Of a DNA stretch of 64,000 nucleotides, positions 9,450-17,183 are shown piece after piece. The notes beneath the pieces were generated by a model, which made no database searches, was not told the DNA's origin, and was given only the letters and a program-made list of their open reading frames with translations. The translations under genes and the position numbers were made by a program. Source of the stretch: Amycolatopsis camponoti (GTDB lineage Bacteria > Actinomycetota > Actinomycetes > Mycobacteriales > Pseudonocardiaceae); the NCBI RefSeq assembly GCF_902497555.1, contig NZ_CABVGP010000001.1, positions 124,001 through 188,000 of the forward strand, given 5' to 3'. The first letter of the stretch is position 1. Each line of letters begins with the position of its first letter.

Positions 9450-10964
9450 ATGCGCAGGATCATGCTGGCCGCCTTGGTGGCGGCCGTCGCGGTGACCGTC
9501 GCGCCGGGAGTGGCTTCGGCGGCGCCGGACGCGGTGACTTGGGGAGCGTGCCCGGCGGACGTCACGGCGCCGGGGTTGCGGTGCGCGACGCTCGAAGTCC
9601 CACTGGACTACCGGAAGCCGGACGGGACGAAGATCCAGGTCGCTATCTCGCGCCTGGCGAGCACGAACCCGGCCCGGCGGCGGGGCGTGCTTCTGACGAA
9701 CCCGGGCGGTCCCGGCGGGCCGGGCCTGGACCTGCCGGCGGTGCTGGCGCGGATCGGGTGGCCGAAGAGCGTGCTCGACACCTACGACGTCATCGGGTTC
9801 GACCCGCGCGGCGTCGGCCACAGCACCCCGGTGACGTGCGACCTGACGCCGGCGCAGCTGCGGAGCAACGTCCCGCCGTACGCGCTCGGCCCGGCGGACG
9901 TCACCGCGCAGGCCGAGTACGCGAAGGGTGTCGCGCGGCAGTGCGGCGCGTCGCGGACAGCGTCGATGCTGCCGTACATCACGACGGCGAACACGGCCCG
10001 CGACATGGACCGGATCCGCGCGGCGCTGGGCGAGCCGAAGCTGTCGTACTACGGGGTTTCCTACGGCACGTACCTCGGCGCGGTCTACACGACGCTGTTC
10101 CCGCAGCGGAGCGACCGGATCGTGCTGGACAGCAACCTGGCGCCGGGCGGCCTGGACGTCACGGGGTCGCGCTTGCTGGCCCAGGGTTTCGACGACCGCT
10201 TCCCGGACTTCGCGGCCTTCGCCGTCGCGCACCCGGAGTACGACCTCGGCCGGACGCCGGCGGAGGTGAAGGCGAAGTACTTCGACCTCGCCCGGCGGCT
10301 GGACGCCCAGCCGAACTCCCAGGGTGTCGACGGAAAGCTGTTCCGCCAGATCACCTTCGGGATGTTCTATTACGACGCGACCCTGCCGTACCTGGCTTCG
10401 GCGTGGCACGCGCTCGACACCGGCGCGCCGATTTCGCAGCCGCCGGGCGGAACGGTCCCGGACGTCGAGAACGTGCTGTCGAGCCAGCTGCACGTGGTGT
10501 GCGGCGACTCGGACTGGCCGGAATCGGTGTGGACGTACCAGAAGAACGTGGCGGTCGACCGGATCCGCCACCCGATGTTCGGCCCGGCGGCGGCGAACGT
10601 CTGGCCGTGCGCGTTCTGGCCGTCCGAGCCGGCGGAACCGCGGGTTCGCATCGGCGACCGCGGCCCGTCGGACGTCCTGATGCTGCAGAACCTCCGCGAC
10701 CCGGCGACGCCGTTGACGGGAGCGCTCCGGCTGAGGCAGGCGTTCGGTGACCGGGCGCGCCTGGTGACCGCCGACCAGGGCGGCCACGGGACGTACCTGT
10801 TCGGAGCCAACACCTGTGCGAACGACGCGGCGACGACGTTCCTGGCCAGTGGCGTCCGTCCCTCGCGGGACCTGGCGTGCGCGGCCGAGCCGGCGAGCCG
10901 GACACCAGGGCCGAGAATCGACCCATGGACACTTCGGAGCTTCTTCGACGCGCCACCGTCCTGA
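9450..10964 (+). CDS. Secreted tripeptidyl aminopeptidase-like serine hydrolase
   Basis: 504 aa. The N-terminus (MRRIMLAALVAAVAVTVAPG, then ASAA) is a Sec signal peptide. This is an alpha/beta hydrolase of the TAP/SlpD/E family that removes N-terminal peptides outside the cell. The oxyanion region LLTNPGGPGG is near residue 78; the nucleophile is Ser204 in GVSYG; the TAP C-terminal domain carries RDPATP (Asp) and GGHGTY (His). The ATG has GGGGGGAG upstream. Its 3' end overlaps the next gene by 40 nt. Substrate specificity cannot be read from sequence. Confidence 0.9.
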   Translation: MRRIMLAALVAAVAVTVAPGVASAAPDAVTWGACPADVTAPGLRCATLEVPLDYRKPDGTKIQVAISRLASTNPARRRGVLLTNPGGPGGPGLDLPAVLARIGWPKSVLDTYDVIGFDPRGVGHSTPVTCDLTPAQLRSNVPPYALGPADVTAQAEYAKGVARQCGASRTASMLPYITTANTARDMDRIRAALGEPKLSYYGVSYGTYLGAVYTTLFPQRSDRIVLDSNLAPGGLDVTGSRLLAQGFDDRFPDFAAFAVAHPEYDLGRTPAEVKAKYFDLARRLDAQPNSQGVDGKLFRQITFGMFYYDATLPYLASAWHALDTGAPISQPPGGTVPDVENVLSSQLHVVCGDSDWPESVWTYQKNVAVDRIRHPMFGPAAANVWPCAFWPSEPAEPRVRIGDRGPSDVLMLQNLRDPATPLTGALRLRQAFGDRARLVTADQGGHGTYLFGANTCANDAATTFLASGVRPSRDLACAAEPASRTPGPRIDPWTLRSFFDAPPS

Positions 10965-11572
10965 TCCCGGACAACGCCCGAAGCGACGCCGGGTTCGGGG
11001 CCGTCGACGTCCACGACTGCCTCCGCCAGGACGAATGGGAAGTCGCGCTCGACATCCTCGAGGACTTCGATGGCGTCCCGTGGCAGACCGTCGAATACTG
11101 GGACCTTCTCGCGGAGGCCGCCCGGCAGATGTACCTCGAGCGGAAGGCCGCCTGGTGCCGGTGGCGAGGATGGGAAACCCGCCACGGCGTCATCAGAGCC
11201 GACCTCCGGCTGGTCGCCCCCGAAGCCGGCGGCCGTCGCACCCCGATTCCCGGGGACGGGCGGCTGCGGCCGATGTGGGCACTCGGCCAGTCCGCTTCCG
11301 GCGGGCGCGGTGACCTGCATGTCGCGAAGATCTGGGTCGAGTTCGCGCCCGCCCTCGAGCCTGGCGGACGAGGCTCGGTCAGGCTCGCCCCGCTCACGCC
11401 GCCGAGCTGGCGCCACCTCGCCCCCGGGGACTCGATCACCATGCACGAACGATCGCCGGTCGCGGGAACCGCGACGATCACGGAGATGCGGCGTCCCACG
11501 GTCATCGCCACCGGCGATGACCGCGTCCTTCGTCGCGGTGGTGCCGACACCGTCCGCCGGCGTCGGAAGTAG
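10925..11572 (+). CDS. Conserved hypothetical protein
   Basis: 215 aa from the ATG at 10925 (MDTSELLRRATVLIP), which lies inside the end of the peptidase gene; an earlier in-frame start at 10877 lacks a good ribosome site. The N-terminal ~90 residues are helical with DCLRQDEWEVALDILEDF. The C-terminal ~90 residues are a beta-rich segment (WRHLAPGDSITMHE, GTATITEMRRP) that recalls a translation-factor-type barrel, a resemblance I regard as weak. No signal peptide or membrane segments. Overlap with the peptidase suggests co-transcription. Function unknown. Confidence 0.65.
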   Translation: MDTSELLRRATVLIPDNARSDAGFGAVDVHDCLRQDEWEVALDILEDFDGVPWQTVEYWDLLAEAARQMYLERKAAWCRWRGWETRHGVIRADLRLVAPEAGGRRTPIPGDGRLRPMWALGQSASGGRGDLHVAKIWVEFAPALEPGGRGSVRLAPLTPPSWRHLAPGDSITMHERSPVAGTATITEMRRPTVIATGDDRVLRRGGADTVRRRRK

Positions 11573-11581
11573 CCTCGCCGT

Positions 11582-12052
11582 GTGAGTGAACTCAGCCACG
11601 TCGACGAGACCGGCGCCGCCCGGATGGTCGACGTCTCCGGCAAGACCGCCACCGCGCGCACCGCGCTCGCGGCCGGCACCGTGCGGACCACCGCCGAGGT
11701 GCTCCGGCTGCTGGCCACCGACGGCCTCCCCAAGGGCGACGCCCTCGCCACCGCCCGCATCGCCGGGATCATGGGCGCCAAGCGGGTGCCCGAGCTGATC
11801 CCGCTGTGCCACCAGATCGCGCTGTCCGGGGTCAAGGTCGAGTTCACCCTCGGCGACGCCGAGGTCGGGATCCGCGCGACGGCGAAGACCACCGACGTCA
11901 CCGGCGTCGAGATGGAGGCGCTGACCGCCGTGGCCGTCGCCGGGCTCACGCTGCACGACATGATCAAGGCCGTCGACCCGGCCGCGACGCTGGACGACGT
12001 CCGCCTGCTCCGCAAGGACGGCGGCAAGACCGGGACCTGGGAGCGGCCGTGA
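11582..12052 (+). CDS. moaC: Cyclic pyranopterin monophosphate synthase MoaC
   Basis: 156 aa. With MoaA it converts GTP to cyclic pyranopterin monophosphate in molybdenum cofactor synthesis. The family signatures are all present: SHVDETGAARMVDVS at the N-terminus, MGAKRVPELIPLCHQIAL, and EMEALTAVAVAGLTLHDMIK near the active site, with KTGTW at the end. The length is typical. The GTG start is 9 nt after the preceding stop and its own TGA overlaps the GTG of the mog-moaE fusion (GTGA), so moaC and the next gene are one operon. Probably the orthologue of mycobacterial moaC2. Confidence 0.95.
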   Translation: MSELSHVDETGAARMVDVSGKTATARTALAAGTVRTTAEVLRLLATDGLPKGDALATARIAGIMGAKRVPELIPLCHQIALSGVKVEFTLGDAEVGIRATAKTTDVTGVEMEALTAVAVAGLTLHDMIKAVDPAATLDDVRLLRKDGGKTGTWERP

Positions 12053-12978
12053 AGCGCACCGCACGCGTCATCGTGGCGTCCAACCGCGCCGCGAAGGGCG
12101 TCTACGAGGACAAGACGGGCCCGGTGATCGTCGCCTGGCTGGCCGGGCGCGAGTACGACGTGCCGGCGCCGGTCGTCGTCGAGGACGGCGACCCGGTGGG
12201 CGTCGCGCTGCGGGCCGCGCTGGCCGACGGCGTCGCCGTGGTGCTCACCACCGGCGGCACCGGCATCTCGCCGACCGACCGCACCCCGGACGTCACGCGC
12301 GCGCTCCTGGACCACGAGCTGCCGGGCGTCGCGGACGCGATCCGCGCGGCCGGGCTGCCGAAGGTGCCGACGGCGGTGCTCTCGCGCGGGGTCGCGGGCG
12401 TGGCCGGGCGGACCCTGGTCGTGAACCTCCCGGGCTCCAGCGGCGGCGTGAAGGACGGCCTGGGCGTGCTCGACGGCATCCTCGACCACGCGGTCGACCA
12501 GCTGGCCGGCGGCGACCACCCGCGTCCCGCCACCCGGACCCCCGAAAAGCCTGTGGTGCGCGTCGCGCGGGCGCTGGTGACCGAGGACCTGCTGTCGGTC
12601 GAGGAGCACGCCCGCCTGGTCGAGGACGACGCGGCGGGCGCGGTGGTGACGTTCGCCGGGGTGGTCCGCGACCACGACGGCGGCAAGGGCGTCCGCGACC
12701 TGACGTACGAGGGGCACCCGAGTGCGGGCCAGGTGATCGCGGACGTGGTCGCGGAGCTGGCCGCGCGCTGGACCGGCGTCCGGGCGGTGGCGGTGAGCCA
12801 CCGCATCGGTCACCTGGCGATCGGGGACGTGGCGCTGGCGTGCGCGGTGGCGGCGGAGCACCGCGGCCAGGCGTTCTCGGCGTGCTCGGACCTGGTGGAC
12901 GAGGTGAAGGCGCGGCTGCCGATCTGGAAGCACCAGCACTTCGCCGACGGCACGGACGAGTGGGTCAACTCGCCGTAA
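12049..12978 (+). CDS. MogA/MoaB-MoaE fusion protein (molybdopterin adenylyltransferase plus MPT synthase large subunit)
   Basis: 309 aa from the GTG overlapping the moaC stop. Residues ~1-155 form the MogA/MoaB domain (VIVASNRAAKG, TTGGTGISPTDRTPD, LPGSSGGVKDGL), which adenylates molybdopterin. Residues ~165-309 are a MoaE domain (VTFAGVVRDHDGG, LTYEGHP, HRIGHLAIGD, WKHQHFADGT), the large subunit of molybdopterin synthase that works with MoaD. In mycobacteria mog and moaE2 are separate adjacent genes; here they are one polypeptide, with a short linker around residues 155-165. The stop and starts were checked and no frameshift is needed. Confidence 0.92.
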   Translation: MKRTARVIVASNRAAKGVYEDKTGPVIVAWLAGREYDVPAPVVVEDGDPVGVALRAALADGVAVVLTTGGTGISPTDRTPDVTRALLDHELPGVADAIRAAGLPKVPTAVLSRGVAGVAGRTLVVNLPGSSGGVKDGLGVLDGILDHAVDQLAGGDHPRPATRTPEKPVVRVARALVTEDLLSVEEHARLVEDDAAGAVVTFAGVVRDHDGGKGVRDLTYEGHPSAGQVIADVVAELAARWTGVRAVAVSHRIGHLAIGDVALACAVAAEHRGQAFSACSDLVDEVKARLPIWKHQHFADGTDEWVNSP

Positions 12979-13135
12979 CCCGGAAGACGGCGACGCGGGG
13001 CGGGGCAAAGGCGGCTGAGAGGGTCCGCACGCTCTGCGGGCCGCCAAGAGGCCCAGGCGGGCTCGTGGGCGCGCTGAGAGCCGCTCAGGGCGCCTTGCGC
13101 GGGCAAGAGCGGCCCGAGGCCCACAGCGCAAACGC

Positions 13136-13178
13136 ACGAGCCCTCCACCGCCCGGGGGATCGGCGGTGGAGGGCTCGT
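13136..13178. terminator. Bidirectional hairpin terminator between moaE and rpfA
   Basis: A perfect 15-bp stem pairs 13136-13150 with 13164-13178 around a 13-nt loop (ACGAGCCCTCCACCG and its reverse complement). It lies between convergent genes, 158 nt after the mog-moaE stop and 45 nt after the rpfA stop on the other strand. No strong T-run follows in either direction, as is common for GC-rich actinobacterial terminators. Confidence 0.75.
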
Positions 13179-13222
13179 GATGTCACGGCACCAGGCCGGA
13201 CCTACGCATCACTGCGCGATCG

Positions 13223-14043
<821 letters not shown>

Positions 14044-14129
14044 TACGGATTCCCGGTCGTGCTGGTTGGTCGGGGCCAACCGAAAAGCGACGGTACGTAA
14101 CGAGAGCCGTGATCGGAAATTATTCGAGG

Positions 14130-14145
14130 CGTGACCTACGTCACA
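14130..14145 (-). promoter_or_regulatory. Candidate CRP/Cmr-type binding site upstream of rpfA
   Basis: The 16-mer CGTGACCTACGTCACA matches the CRP dyad TGTGA-N6-TCACA at 9 of 10 fixed positions (read on the minus strand, TGTGACGTAGGTCACG). It sits 275 nt upstream of the rpfA start and 87 nt upstream of the riboswitch candidate, next to an A/T island (14117-14124) that could hold the -10 element. M. tuberculosis rpfA is reported to be a target of the CRP-family regulator Rv3676. Confidence 0.5.
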
Positions 14146-14563
14146 GTAACAGCACGCAACCCCCGTCGATGTGGGTATCTGCGCAGGTCAGCGGGCCGTT
14201 ATCTGGCCGTTTCCTAGTCGAGATAAAACACGGATCGTGAGGCTTGCATCACGTGTTTTGCGCGGCGAATGGCCCATTCGCAACGCCCTCCGCGCGATTG
14301 AAGCGCGCATCTTATGGCCGCCCGCGAGAGAGCGCCAGACTTGACAACTGCGCCTCAGGAGCCCCTTGCGTCACATTGGTCCCACCCCTTCGGGGGGTTT
14401 GAACCCCCACCTGGAGCGACTCCGGCCGGTGCCGGTGCCGAAGGGGGGCAACGCACCGCGACGGAGCAGGCGAAACACGTCACCGGATGGCGTCGCGGCG
14501 GGACGGGATCAGCTTCTCGCGAACAGCCGGATCCGGTGACGCGCCACGCCGGGGAGCCGGAAA
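14146..14563. other. Non-coding stretch with nested inverted repeats between rpfA and the 21-bp array
   Basis: No supported gene. Two structures stand out. At 14225-14259 an imperfect dyad has 8-bp arms AAAACACG and CGTGTTTT and, inside it, CGTGA-N8-TCACG. At 14385-14446 arms CCCCTTCGG and CCGAAGGGG enclose a second hairpin GGGGG-TTTGAA-CCCCC (14393-14408). The latter, read on the minus strand, mimics a tRNA T-arm (GGGGG-TTCAAAC-CCCCC). The stretch is open in several frames but the translations have no family features. Confidence 0.5.
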
Positions 14564-14842
14564 CGGCTTCGCCGAGCGGTCGGCCGCGGCACTCGAACGG
14601 TCGGCGCACATATAGAGAGGACGAACTCACGTACACAGACGGACGGCACGCGTCCCCAGGAGGACGACACGCGTACCTGGCTGGACGACACGCGTGATTG
14701 AGCGGTCGACTCGCGTGTCTGGGAGGTCGACACGCGTGATCAGGGGGTTGACACGGGCAAACCGGGGCACCAGCGCCGTGTCGACCCTTCAATCACGCGT
14801 GTTGACCCTTCAATCACGCGTGTCGACCGTCGGCGCACGGCG
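14564..14842. repeat. Tandem array of about 12 degenerate 21-bp units with ACGCGT cores
   Basis: ACGCGT or a one- to two-base variant recurs at 14627, 14648, 14669, 14690, 14711, 14732, 14753, 14774, 14795, 14816 and 14837, every step exactly 21 bp; weaker in-phase units extend left to about 14564. Up to 14758 the core is preceded by GGWCGAC; from 14774 the unit is inverted and reads GTCGACCCTTCAATC after the core, yet the 21-bp phase is kept. Because 21 is a multiple of three, heptad-repeat pseudo-proteins appear in several frames; I take these as by-products. The array ends at the 3' end of moaD. Confidence 0.85.
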
Positions 14843-14844
14843 GG

Positions 14845-15105
14845 TCAGCCGCCGGCGAAGGGCGGGAGGACGTCCAGCTCCGCGGCGTCCCGCAGGGGGC
14901 GGGTGAGATCGCGCACCGCGATGCCGTCGAGCAGGTAGCTGGCGGCGTCCAGGACTCGCGGGAGGCCGTCCGGGTGGAGCCGGCGCAGCTCGGCCACGGC
15001 GTCGCCGACCGACGCGCCGGCCGGCAGCTGCACCTTCTCCTCTTCTTCGCCCGCCGCGGCCCGCGCCGAGGCGAAGTACCGCACCACGATGGTCAAAGTC
15101 GACAT
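14845..15105 (-). CDS. moaD: MoaD, molybdopterin synthase small (sulfur-carrier) subunit
   Basis: 86 aa ubiquitin-like beta-grasp protein: VVRYFASARAAAGEEEE at the N-terminus, AVAELRRLHP in the helix, and the obligatory C-terminal Gly-Gly (PPFAGG), which is thiocarboxylated and donates sulfur to precursor Z in the complex with MoaE. The ATG is one base after the moaA stop, so moaA-moaD is an operon. MoaE is encoded in the fusion at 12049. Its stop borders the 21-bp repeat array. Confidence 0.93.
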   Translation of the reverse strand: MSTLTIVVRYFASARAAAGEEEEKVQLPAGASVGDAVAELRRLHPDGLPRVLDAASYLLDGIAVRDLTRPLRDAAELDVLPPFAGG

Positions 15106-15106
15106 C

Positions 15107-16171
15107 TCAGCCGCCGATCGCGCTCATCGGCCGGATCGGCTGCGCGAACCCGGCTTCGTTGATCTCGTGTCCCGCGAGCTTGCCCCACATCGTCGCGCGC
15201 CAGGCATCGGCAATCTCTTCATCGCGCGCGCCCGCGCGCGCGAGGGAGCGAAGATCCGTCTCGTCGTTGCTGAAGAGGCAGGAGCGCACCGCGCCGTCCG
15301 CGGTGAGCCGCGTCCGCTCGCACGCCGCGCAGAACGGCCGGGTCACCGACGCGATCACGCCCACGTCACCGGGCCCGCCGTCGACCAGCCAGCGCTCGGC
15401 CGGCGCGCCGCCCCGGGCGACCGGGAACGGCGTGAGCGTGAACTCCGCCTCCAGCATCTCGAGGATCCCGGCCGCGGTGATCATCTCGCCGCGGTTCCAG
15501 CCGTGCTGGGCGTCCAGCGGCATCTGCTCGATGAACCGCAGGTGGTAGCCCTCGGCGAGGCAGAACTTCAGCAGCGGCACGGCTTCGTTCTCGTTGAGCC
15601 CGCGGATCAGCACGGCGTTGACCTTCACCGGCGTCATCCCCGCGTCCCGCGCGGCCGCGAGGCCCGCGACCACGTGGGAGAGCCGGTCGCGGCGGGTGAT
15701 CTTCACGAACGTCTCGGGGTCGACGGTGTCGAGCGAGACGTTGATCCGGTTCAGCCCGGCCGCCGCGAGGCCGGCCGCGCGCTTCGCGAGCCCGATCCCG
15801 TTGGTGGTCATGGACAGCCGGGGGCGCGGCGTCAAGGCCGTGACCCGCGCGATGATGTCCTCGAGCCCGGGCCGCAGCAGCGGTTCGCCGCCGGTGAGCC
15901 GGATGTCGGTGACGCCGAGCTGCTCGACGGCGATCCGCATGAGCCGGACCAGTTCGTCGTCGGTCAGCACCTGCTCGCCCGGCATCCAGTCGAGGCCCTC
16001 CGCGGGCATGCAGTAGGTGCAGCGCAGGTTGCACCGATCCGTCAGGGAAACCCGGAGATCGGTGGCCACCCGGCCGAAGGTGTCGATGAGTTGCGGGTTC
16101 TCGGGCCTGGGCACGCGAGATGACCCTCGTGTACCGGGGACGCGAGGAAACCCGAGATCCACTGCTGTCAT
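15107..16171 (-). CDS. moaA: GTP 3',8-cyclase MoaA (radical SAM)
   Basis: 354 aa from the ATG at 16171 (MTAVDLGFPRVPG); a GTG at 16198 would add nine residues. The radical-SAM cluster motif is C47-x3-C51-x2-C54 (CNLRCTYC), and the C-terminal substrate cluster ligands appear in FCAACERTRL and SCLF. The chain ends in Gly-Gly (MSAIGG), needed for activity in MoaA proteins. It catalyses the first step of molybdenum cofactor synthesis, rearranging GTP with SAM. It is the first gene of moaA-moaD on the minus strand and is divergent from the MarR gene at 16266. Confidence 0.95.
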   Translation of the reverse strand: MTAVDLGFPRVPGTRGSSRVPRPENPQLIDTFGRVATDLRVSLTDRCNLRCTYCMPAEGLDWMPGEQVLTDDELVRLMRIAVEQLGVTDIRLTGGEPLLRPGLEDIIARVTALTPRPRLSMTTNGIGLAKRAAGLAAAGLNRINVSLDTVDPETFVKITRRDRLSHVVAGLAAARDAGMTPVKVNAVLIRGLNENEAVPLLKFCLAEGYHLRFIEQMPLDAQHGWNRGEMITAAGILEMLEAEFTLTPFPVARGGAPAERWLVDGGPGDVGVIASVTRPFCAACERTRLTADGAVRSCLFSNDETDLRSLARAGARDEEIADAWRATMWGKLAGHEINEAGFAQPIRPMSAIGG

Positions 16172-16242
16172 TACGCACAGAGTAGCTCCGGAACGCACGA
16201 TCCCGTCGTGCCAAGTAGGATCCTTTGCCGAGTGAGTGGTTC

Positions 16243-16254
16243 AGTTGCCGAACT
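16243..16254. promoter_or_regulatory. Candidate MarR operator
   Basis: AGTT-GCCG-AACT is a 4+4 dyad placed 12 nt before the marR-family start at 16266 and 72 nt upstream of moaA. MarR regulators commonly repress themselves and a divergent gene through such short palindromes. The site was picked by eye and is short, so it could be chance. Confidence 0.3.
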
Positions 16255-16265
16255 AACGAGGGCCT

Positions 16266-16745
16266 GTGACGGAAAAGACTTACCCGGTCACCGAAGAGGA
16301 GCTCTTCCGCTTCGCGGAATTGGGTCGCGCGGGCAGCACGTTCACCGTCCTGCGGCACGCGCGGATCGCCGAGCGGATGGGTCTGTCCGGCACCGACCAC
16401 AAGACGTTCGACCTGGTCATCCAATCGGGCGGACCGTTGACCGCGGGCCGGATCGCCGAGCTGACGGGCCTGTCCACCGGCGCCGTGACCGGCGTCATAG
16501 ACCGGCTGGAGAAGGTCGGCCTGGTCCGCCGGGTCCGCGATCCCGAGGACCGGCGCAAGGTCCTCGTCGAGGTCGTGCCGGGGGCCGCCGACCGCTTCGC
16601 GCCCCTCTTCCAGTCGGCCTTCGACACCCTCCGCGAGACGCTCGCGCAGTTCTCCCCGGCCGAGCGGAAAGCGATCGAGCGTTATCAGAATGTCATCCTC
16701 GAACAGCTGCGCGCCGAAGTCATGCACAATTCCCGCCCTGCGTAG
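16266..16745 (+). CDS. MarR family transcriptional regulator
   Basis: 159 aa with GTG start. A winged helix lies in the middle: SGGPLTAGRIAELTGLSTGAVTGVIDRLEKVGLVRR, followed by the wing VRDPEDRRKVLVEV; flanking helices form the dimer interface. MarR proteins repress transporters or stress enzymes and are released by small ligands. It sits between divergent moaA and the molybdate regulator/transport genes, so a role in Mo homeostasis is possible but not shown. A short dyad overlaps its leader. Confidence 0.92.
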   Translation: MTEKTYPVTEEELFRFAELGRAGSTFTVLRHARIAERMGLSGTDHKTFDLVIQSGGPLTAGRIAELTGLSTGAVTGVIDRLEKVGLVRRVRDPEDRRKVLVEVVPGAADRFAPLFQSAFDTLRETLAQFSPAERKAIERYQNVILEQLRAEVMHNSRPA

Positions 16746-16778
16746 CTTTTCCTCAACTGCGGAGATAATGTCTGCGGC

Positions 16779-17183
16779 ATGCCGCAATTTCGGTTGTCCG
16801 AGGCCGCGCGTCTGCTCGGCGTCAGTGACGACACCGTCCGGAGGTGGGTGCGCGCGGGGCAGCTGACCGCGACCGACGACGCCGCCGGGCGCAAGGTCGT
16901 CGACGGCGCCCAGCTGGCGGGCTTCGCCCGCGCCCAGGCCTCCGGCCCCGAAGACCCCTCCACCGTCGGCCGCTCCGCCCGCAACCGGTTCGTCGGGCTG
17001 GTCACCGAGGTCATCGCCGACAAGGTGATGGCCCAGGTGGAACTGCAGTGCGGGGCGCACCGGGTGGTGTCCCTGATGAGTACCGAAGCCGTCCGCGAGC
17101 TGGGCCTACGGCCCGGGGTGCTCGCGGTCGCCGTGGTCAAAGCGACCACCGTCGTGGTGGAAACACCGGAAGGAAGTCGATGA
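16779..17183 (+). CDS. Molybdate-binding protein with excisionase-type HTH and TOBE (mop) domain
   Basis: 134 aa. Residues ~3-50 form a MerR/excisionase-like helix-turn-helix (FRLSEAARLLGVSDDTVRRWVRAG). Residues ~66-130 form a single TOBE/mop domain (RNRFVGLVTEVIADKVMAQVELQCG, VVAVVKATTVVVE) that binds molybdate in oligomers. Such small proteins are thought to sense or store molybdate and to regulate modABC. The stop overlaps the modA ATG (ATGA), so it is first in the mod operon. Confidence 0.9.
   Translation: MPQFRLSEAARLLGVSDDTVRRWVRAGQLTATDDAAGRKVVDGAQLAGFARAQASGPEDPSTVGRSARNRFVGLVTEVIADKVMAQVELQCGAHRVVSLMSTEAVRELGLRPGVLAVAVVKATTVVVETPEGSR

Noticed and set aside
14385..14446. A tRNA gene suggested by GGGGG-TTCAAAC-CCCCC
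   Set aside because: The distance between the acceptor-like arms is about 11 nt too short for D and anticodon arms, and there is no anticodon loop.
14314..14906. Several 60-145-aa open frames in the 14.3-14.9 kb gap with heptad repeats (GRHA, HACRP, STLQSRV)
   Set aside because: They arise on both strands from a 21-bp tandem DNA repeat (21 = 3 x 7), have no ribosome sites of note and no independent conservation; DNA-level repeat is the simpler explanation.
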